A program made the translations under genes and the position numbers. DNA of 24,929 bases from Polyrhizophydium stewartii. Its lineage: Eukaryota > Chytridiomycota > Chytridiomycetes > Rhizophydiales. Location of the stretch: positions 1 to 24,929 of the forward strand of contig JADGIZ010000117.1 in the NCBI GenBank assembly GCA_027604665.1. Reading direction: 5' to 3'. Positions 19,604 through 24,929 of this stretch are shown here, piece after piece (within the stretch, counting starts at the first letter, position 1; every line of letters starts with the position of its first letter). The notes under the pieces are model-generated. The model was not told the DNA's origin, did not search any database, and saw only the letters and a program-made list of their open reading frames with translations.

Positions 19604-20008
19604 ATGCTGCGCTCCCGCTTCGCGCTCGCTCTCGCCGTGCTGGCAGCCACGCTCGCCTGCCTCGTCGCGGCGCTGCCCGTCCCAGGCGCCTCGGTGTCCT
19701 CCTTCAACTCGTCGCGCCTCGGCAATCCAACGCATGCGGTCCTGCACAAGCGCGCGCGAGGCGACGGTGGAAGCGGAGAGTCGGCGCACGTCGCCTTGCT
19801 TGAGCGCAGGCGTCTCGGCGGCTTCGGAAGCGCCACTCCTTCATCATTTTCGACTCTCACCAGGAACTTCCGCGACCGGTGGAAGTCGAAAAGCATGACC
19901 GCCAAGGCTCTATTTGTCTTTGTATGCATCTTGATCGGCTCCTTGGTTGTCTTTCTGATAGCTCTAATGGTTTTTTGTATTATGAGATGGTCCAGAGCGG
20001 AGCGCTAG
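19604..20008 (+). CDS. Small type I membrane protein with Lys-Arg site
   Basis: Single-exon frame of 134 aa. The ATG at 19604 opens a strong signal peptide (MLRSRFALALAVLAATLACL, cleavage near AALPV); the frame is open upstream to 19478 but that part is not protein-like. The lumenal part is Ser/Gly-rich and contains HKRARG, a Lys-Arg pair of the kind cut by Kex2-like proteases. A membrane helix follows (ALFVFVCILIGSLVVFLIAL, about residues 105-124 onward), then a short basic tail RWSRAER. This layout predicts a surface or Golgi protein with a short cytosolic end. No family is recognised. Confidence 0.65.
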   Translation: MLRSRFALALAVLAATLACLVAALPVPGASVSSFNSSRLGNPTHAVLHKRARGDGGSGESAHVALLERRRLGGFGSATPSSFSTLTRNFRDRWKSKSMTAKALFVFVCILIGSLVVFLIALMVFCIMRWSRAER

Positions 20009-20649
20009 CCGTGCGATATTGCCCAGCGCCATCAAGACACCAAAGTCGAGCAAACAGCGCCGGTTTATGCCACTCGCTGCGCAGCCGATGTCGGCAAAGC
20101 CAGCGCTGTTGTTTCTGACAATTCCCATCTCAGTATTTCCTTGCCTCGCACAGTCGAATAATCATCTAGACCACGGCTTGCACGGCCGTTTTCATCGTCC
20201 GCTTCTGTTGCAAGCGGATCATCTCGCTCCAACGCACTCGTGTCCGCGTCCCACAGATTCCCATGCCGCAAGCACCGTCGCCTCGATCACGCGAGTCTGT
20301 TTACGTGCATTTGCACTGTTACTTCAACCTCACGGCATCGCTGTCCGTTGTGCGAATGCTTCTTTGCAGCCTCCTTCAATTCAATGAATCGCAGCATCCG
20401 CTTGAACGCTCACATTTGGCGCGATGACAGTGTCGCACTCTCGAAGGGCACCGTGAGCTGGAAACCGCGCCGAGTGAGCTGACCGCACAGCTTGATATGG
20501 CTGCTACTGCGGCTGACCTGGCAGGGGCGCAGGCAAGGTGGCGGCGAGCACGCCACTTCTGGCTTTCCCACAGCCGCCGATCTCCGGGCTGTCCGTCACT
20601 TTGCCCAACCGACGACGGGTGCACGAGCGCCTGCACGCGGACGCGGACC
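20009..20649 (+). other. Intergenic region, possible 5' exons of the LRR gene
   Basis: The first ~370 bp are AT-richer and show no supported gene. Near the end, an ATG at 20384 opens 23 codons to a GTGAGC donor at 20453, with a CTGAC-containing acceptor region at 20513-20537. The stretch 20538-20605 also reads as a coding-like frame (VAASTPLLAFPQPP) ending before a possible donor GTGCAC at 20606, with an acceptor at 20660 in phase with the LRR exon 1. The LRR gene may therefore start upstream of 20650. Confidence 0.35.
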
Positions 20650-23600
20650 ATGCCGCTTGAGGACTCTGCGCAGACCGCCCGCCGCCCGCCGACGGCCGTG
20701 CGGCCGTACAGCCGCGCGCGAGGGCCCGTCGCATCCGCAGGTCAGCGGACGCTCCCGAGGCGCACCCAGCCGCCGCTCCCGAGCGCCCTCAAGCCCGATG
20801 CGGCGTCTGTGGCCGCCGAGGGCCGCCTGCTGCCCACAGCGCCCGCCCTGTCCCCGCTCGCGGAACCGGCCGCGGCGACGCCGCCCGCCGTGCAGCAGCA
20901 GCCCGCCGCGCCGCCGGCTGCGGAGCCCCCGCAGACAGGCCCCACCCTCCAGGTAAGCGGCTTCGTTCCGCCAGCCTCCCACCCGCTGGCGGTGCGTGGG
21001 CGCTGACACAGCCGAGCAGCGCCGCTGGCAGTCGCTGGTCGACTCCATCGAGCAGGCACAGCGCCTCGCTGCGGACGACCGCGCGGCACTGCGAAGCACG
21101 CTCGAGCAGGTTGCGATGCACTCGGAGGGCGCGCTGGTCGAGTTCGAAGCCGCAGCGCCGGGCGTGGCCAAGGTGGGTGGCTGGACCGCCACGAGCCGCG
21201 GGGTCGGGTCCGTGCCAAGCGCCGGTCAGCTGACGCGAGGTGCCAGCGATATGTGGGAGCGCTGGACGACATTTGTGACATTGCCGTCGAGACGATCCGG
21301 TCCAACCCGAGCGCGGACGCCCCCTTCATCGAGCGGGTCATTTACACTGTTGTCGACGACTGCATCGACCTGTTCGAGTCGGACCTCAAGGGCGAAGAGC
21401 TTCCCGCGGACGGCGCGCTGGCGGGCGACAAGGAGGCCCCGGATGCGCGAGTCAAGAGTCCGCCGTTGCCCGAGCGGCGGGTCGGCAGCCCCGCGACATC
21501 CGAGGTGTCGCTCAAAAGCCCCGCTGCCTCGGATTTCCAGCTGATGAGCCCGACGACGCCCATCGATCAGGCGGCAGCAGAGCTGGACCTGCGGACCGAC
21601 CTCGAGATCGCACACAAGCTGTTCCCCGAATGGGTCAGCGAGAGAGATTTGACGGCACCCAACGCTGATCCTCGCGGTGATCACGTTATCGCTCATGACA
21701 AGGCACTCGGCACAAGCGTCAACCTGAGATGCCTCACTTGGGATGCAAGCCACTGCCTGACGTCGCTGTGCGTTGTGGGAGGCTGCCGTGTCCAGGCGTG
21801 TTGGGTGCCGGCCGCCTCCTCGAGTGCGGGTGCTGACGGACGGATGCCTGCGCTGCCTGCAGGCGACTCACGGGCTGCGGCTTCGCCGGCACCATCCCCA
21901 AGGACATTGGGCGGCTGACGCAGCTGCGCGAGCTGTGGGTCGGCCGCACTGCGTCCTGGGCCGCTGCGAGGCGGCTGCGTGCGTGTGCGAGCGTAGGGTG
22001 CTGATCCAGTGCGGTGTGCAGGTGGCTCGACCGGAACGAGTTCGAGGGCCGCGTTCCTCGTCTGCTCAGCAAACTGACCAAGCTGACGTCGCTGTGAGTC
22101 GGTGGGACGGCGACACCTTGCTGCCTGGCACGCGAGCTGACCGCCTCCCGCCTCCAGCCGGCTGTCGCAAAACAAGTTTATCGGCGTACTGCCACCGTCA
22201 TTACGGACATTGTCGGAGCTCAAAGAACTGTGCGCCGCAGTCGCTCTGATCTTGCGGGCTGTGCGTCCGACGCATGATTGCTGACTGCGGACTGCGTGCC
22301 CACGCCAACAGCGATATCTCCGAGAACGAGATCACGGGGCTGTCTGGCGTGCTCGGCGGCATGCCCAAGCTGCGCTCGCTGTGAGTGACATGGCTGCGAG
22401 CGAGCAGCGAGCTCGATCGCACCAGCCTGCTGACCAGCTCGCAGTGACATTTCATTGAACAAGTTCCGCAAGATCCCCGCCGAGGTCTTCACGCTCGAGG
22501 TGCTCGAGTACCTGTAGGTCTACGCCACTTTGTTTCAGATTTTAATTTGATCTCTGAAACATTCCAACCAACTGCCTTGATTGACCATCAAACACAAGCC
22601 GCGCCGAGTCGTGGGTCGTTGATTTGGACGAGGATCCAGAGGGCTTCCGAATCTCGGAGATTCCGCCCGAGATCAGCAAGCTCGAGTTTCTCGGTCATTT
22701 GTGCGTGATGCCGCGGAGAGCGGAGCGGAGATATAATCATGCTCTCTTGTGGGCTGACATGGCGCAACATCTGCCCTCAGAGACCTTTCTGGAAACACCA
22801 TCCAGCAGGTTCCCAAGGAGATTGGCGAGTTGACGGACCTTCGCTTCCTGTGAGTATGCAATGTGACGCGCGTTAGTGAGCGACCCGAAAGTGTTCTTGG
22901 AGCTGACTGTATGGACAGGTCGCTGAGCGGATGCGGTGTCGAGGAGCTGCCAGAGGAGATTGGCAAACTCAAGTTTCTACAAGTTTTGTGAGTTTTCAGG
23001 CCCGCTTGACCTGTGCACAAGCGCCCACCTGTCGGATTGAGCGCTGACGCCGGCGATATGCAGAAATCTCAAGAACAACAGCCTTGTGGCGCTGCCAGAC
23101 TCACTTTGCGACTTGCAGAGCCTGCGGAAGCTGTGCGTCGCGGCGCCGTTGTCGCGCGTGCAGACAAATGGGCGCTGACTTGGGCGAATCGTCAGATACT
23201 TGACTGGAAACGACATTGAGTCTCTTCCAGAAGGGATCGGAGGACTTGCAAAGCTCGAGGTGTTGTAAGTTTTGTGCCACTGTTTGACACGTTGCCTTCC
23301 GGCACGCTGCCCGGCTCTGACATGTGATTCGGCAGACTTGCATCACAGAATATTCTACAAGCTCTGCCAGACTCTCTGTGCAACCTTGTCAACCTAAACT
23401 GCCTGTGAGTGCTACAGCGTTGCACTCGATGCTCTGAATGGCACGAGCGAGCGAGCGGCTGACAACTCAATGCAGATATGTGACTGGAAACTCGATTGGG
23501 TACCTGCCGGACAACTTTGGCGACCTTTCAAGCCTGCGATATCTGTGAGAGGCACGGACTGTGCTGCATCTGACGTGCTTGGCTGACGGCGACTGGTCGC

Positions 23601-24834
23601 GCTCAAGTTTAATCGGCGAGAACTTGTTAACGACGTTGCCCGAGTCGTTTGGCGACCTGGTCAATCTCCAGGAGTTGTAAGCACCTTCTCTCCACACGCC
23701 GGCTGCGCTTGCAGTTTGTGCATGCGACTGACGCGCGCGGCGTCCAGGTCCATGCACGACAACCCGTTCAAGGAGCTGCCGGATTGTTTGCGAGACCTGA
23801 AGAGCTTGCAGATGCTGTGGGTAGACGCTCTTGTTGATCTCGCGGCCGCGGCATCGGTCCTGACATGCAAATTTGTCGCAGCGACGTCGGCGGCTGCGAG
23901 CTAGAGCGCCTGCCCGAGTGGCTTTCAGGCCTTACTAGACTCAAGAGCATGTGGGTTTTGCCCGCGGCCGTCTGTTCCATGGCAGATTGGAATTTGGCAA
24001 GAGCGCTGACTCTTTGAGGAACAGAATTTTGCGCGAGAATCCGTTTGGAGATATCCCCGAGTGGATCGGGGATCTCACCGAGCTTGAGTCGATGTAAGCG
24101 CATGGCGCGAGCCTGGGCCGTGCTCTTGCTTTCATCGCGCACTGACACATTGGCGCTCAGATGTGCGTTCAGCACCAATGCCAACGCGATGCCCAAGTCG
24201 ATTGGCAAGCTGGGCAAGCTCCGCAAGCTGTGGGTGACGCTGCGATGCAGTCACTGCGACATCATGCTGACGGCGCCTGGGGCTCAGGATTGTCTCGGAC
24301 AATATGCTCAAAAGCCTGCCAGTGTCGATTGGCCTTCTGGACAAACTCGAGATTCTGTGGGTGCAGAGTGTGACCTGCATACTTGCGCCTTGTGCTGACA
24401 CCATGGGACACAGCGAGGCAGAGGACAACCAGCTCAAGGCGTTGCCCGCTTCGGTGGCGGACCTCACCAACCTCAGGCAGCTGTAAGGATCCAGCGCCTT
24501 TTTAAGCGGGCATGGGAGTGCTGCTGACGCTGGCGCGGAAGCAATGTGCGCAACAACCACTTGCGAGCCATCAACGACTCGATTTGGTCGCTGCCGCGCA
24601 TCTCCAAAATGTGGGTCGCTGGCGCCCGTGTGAGGCGGCGACGCGGATGCGATGCTGACAGGCACCGCAGCTTCATCTCGCAGAACCGGCTGGACTCGTT
24701 CCCGGAGAACGCGGATCTGCTTGTCGAGAGCACGGAGCTGTGAGTCTCGGCCGGCTTGGACGCGGGCCGATGTTGCCGCGCACTGACGTCCCCGTGACAG
24801 GATTCTCGATCAGTACCTTTTCGAAGCGGCCTGA
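20650..24834 (+). CDS. Leucine-rich-repeat protein, 25 exons, one repeat per exon
   Basis: Exons 1-3 are 20650-20952, 21020-21172 and 21247-21767. Repeat exons start at 21863, 22022, 22158, 22312, 22445, 22599, 22781, 22919, 23064, 23196, 23336, 23476, 23608, 23748, 23882, 24025, 24161, 24288, 24414, 24542 and 24671. The last exon is 24801-24834. Total 833 aa. Residues 1-101 are Pro/Ala-rich; 102-152 are helical (RRWQSLVDSIEQAQRLAADD); 153-325 include RYVGALDDICDIAVETIRSN and an LRR cap (CLTWDASHCLTSL). Then come 21 LRRs (about 326-822): three of 24 aa with a GxIP pattern, then mostly 23 aa of the form LPxxIGxLxxL, one extended to 34 aa (22599-22700). There is no signal peptide or membrane helix, so it is probably cytosolic; LRR arrays bind proteins. 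The partner is unknown and the true start may lie upstream. Confidence 0.85.
21863..24739 (+). repeat. Array of 21 LRR exons, all 2-2 phase
   Basis: Each repeat exon begins with the third base of a codon whose first two bases (usually CT, sometimes TT or AT) end the previous exon, so every intron cuts the codon of the last residue of the repeat. Lengths are 72, 72, 72, 69, 69, 102, then fifteen of 69 nt. Introns are 57-87 bp, and almost all carry CTGAC near the acceptor. The repeats are well diverged in sequence, so the array is old. Confidence 0.9.
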
Positions 24835-24929
24835 TCGGCACGCCGGCGCAGGCGGAATGAACCGGGGCCCAGCGCACAACTGCGCCGCGCCGTCGGCGCC
24901 ACGGGCGGGCGGCGGGCACGGCGCAGTTG
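24835..24929 (+). other. 3' flank of the LRR gene
   Basis: 95 bp of GC-rich sequence after the LRR stop codon. It carries no poly(A) signal and no supported gene before the window ends. Confidence 0.5.

Noticed and set aside
20019..20387. 122-codon plus-strand ORF between the small membrane protein and the LRR gene
   Set aside because: It has no motif, mixed codon use and AT-richer composition than the genes around it.
1..24929. CRISPR arrays, tRNA or rRNA genes, complete transposons
   Set aside because: No spaced identical repeats, cloverleaf sequence, terminal inverted repeats or transposase-like frame was seen on either strand.

Overview
This window is nuclear DNA from a GC-rich eukaryote, most likely an early-diverging (chytrid-like) fungus. 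That placement is my inference. It rests on dense short introns (about 49-109 bp, one of 261 bp), GT-AG boundaries with a strong CTGAC-type branch site just before the 3' splice site, a GPI-anchored DFG5/DCW1-type GH76 enzyme, an EXORDIUM-like secreted protein, a full ABCC transporter and an intron-rich leucine-rich-repeat (LRR) gene. There is no operon structure, tRNA, rRNA or CRISPR array. All exon models were made by hand from splice signals, reading phase and family similarity; every multi-exon model sums to a multiple of three.

Layout. (1) 222-1130: secreted EXORDIUM/Phi-1 family protein. (2) 1368-2549: a mosaic of gene fragments. It holds a ~96% identical partial copy of the downstream ABC transporter, carrying a 72-bp intron-like insertion absent from the parent. 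This copy is fused to the end of an LRR-like exon and followed by an ankyrin-like tail. (3) 2924-7645: intact 11-exon ABCC (MRP-type) transporter of 1340 aa, with a 22-bp palindrome upstream. (4) 7999-9669: GH76 cell-wall mannan enzyme with signal peptide and GPI tail. (5) 9873-17442: a tandem array of four paralogues (F1-F4) of a family I cannot name. Each has five exons with identical intron phases. Three carry PPxY motifs and one transmembrane helix; the fourth (F2) has lost both. F3 lies between 512-bp direct repeats, one of which is a truncated copy of F4's promoter and first exon. (6) 17611-18410, minus strand: a four-exon gene for a 209-aa secreted or membrane protein, visible only after splicing. 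(7) 18409-19359: Ala/Arg-rich plus-strand ORF whose ATG overlaps the start codon of the minus-strand gene. (8) 19604-20008: small type I membrane protein. (9) 20650-24834: 25-exon LRR protein in which each of 21 repeats is one exon, all joined at phase 2.

The genes are not an obvious pathway. Several (EXORDIUM-like, GH76, ABCC, F1/F3/F4, the minus-strand protein, the 134-aa protein) are secreted or membrane proteins, so a cell-surface theme is plausible but unproven. The strongest signals for follow-up are the F1-F4 family, the one-repeat-one-exon LRR gene, the intron gain in the duplicated ABC segment, and the hidden minus-strand gene with overlapping divergent starts.
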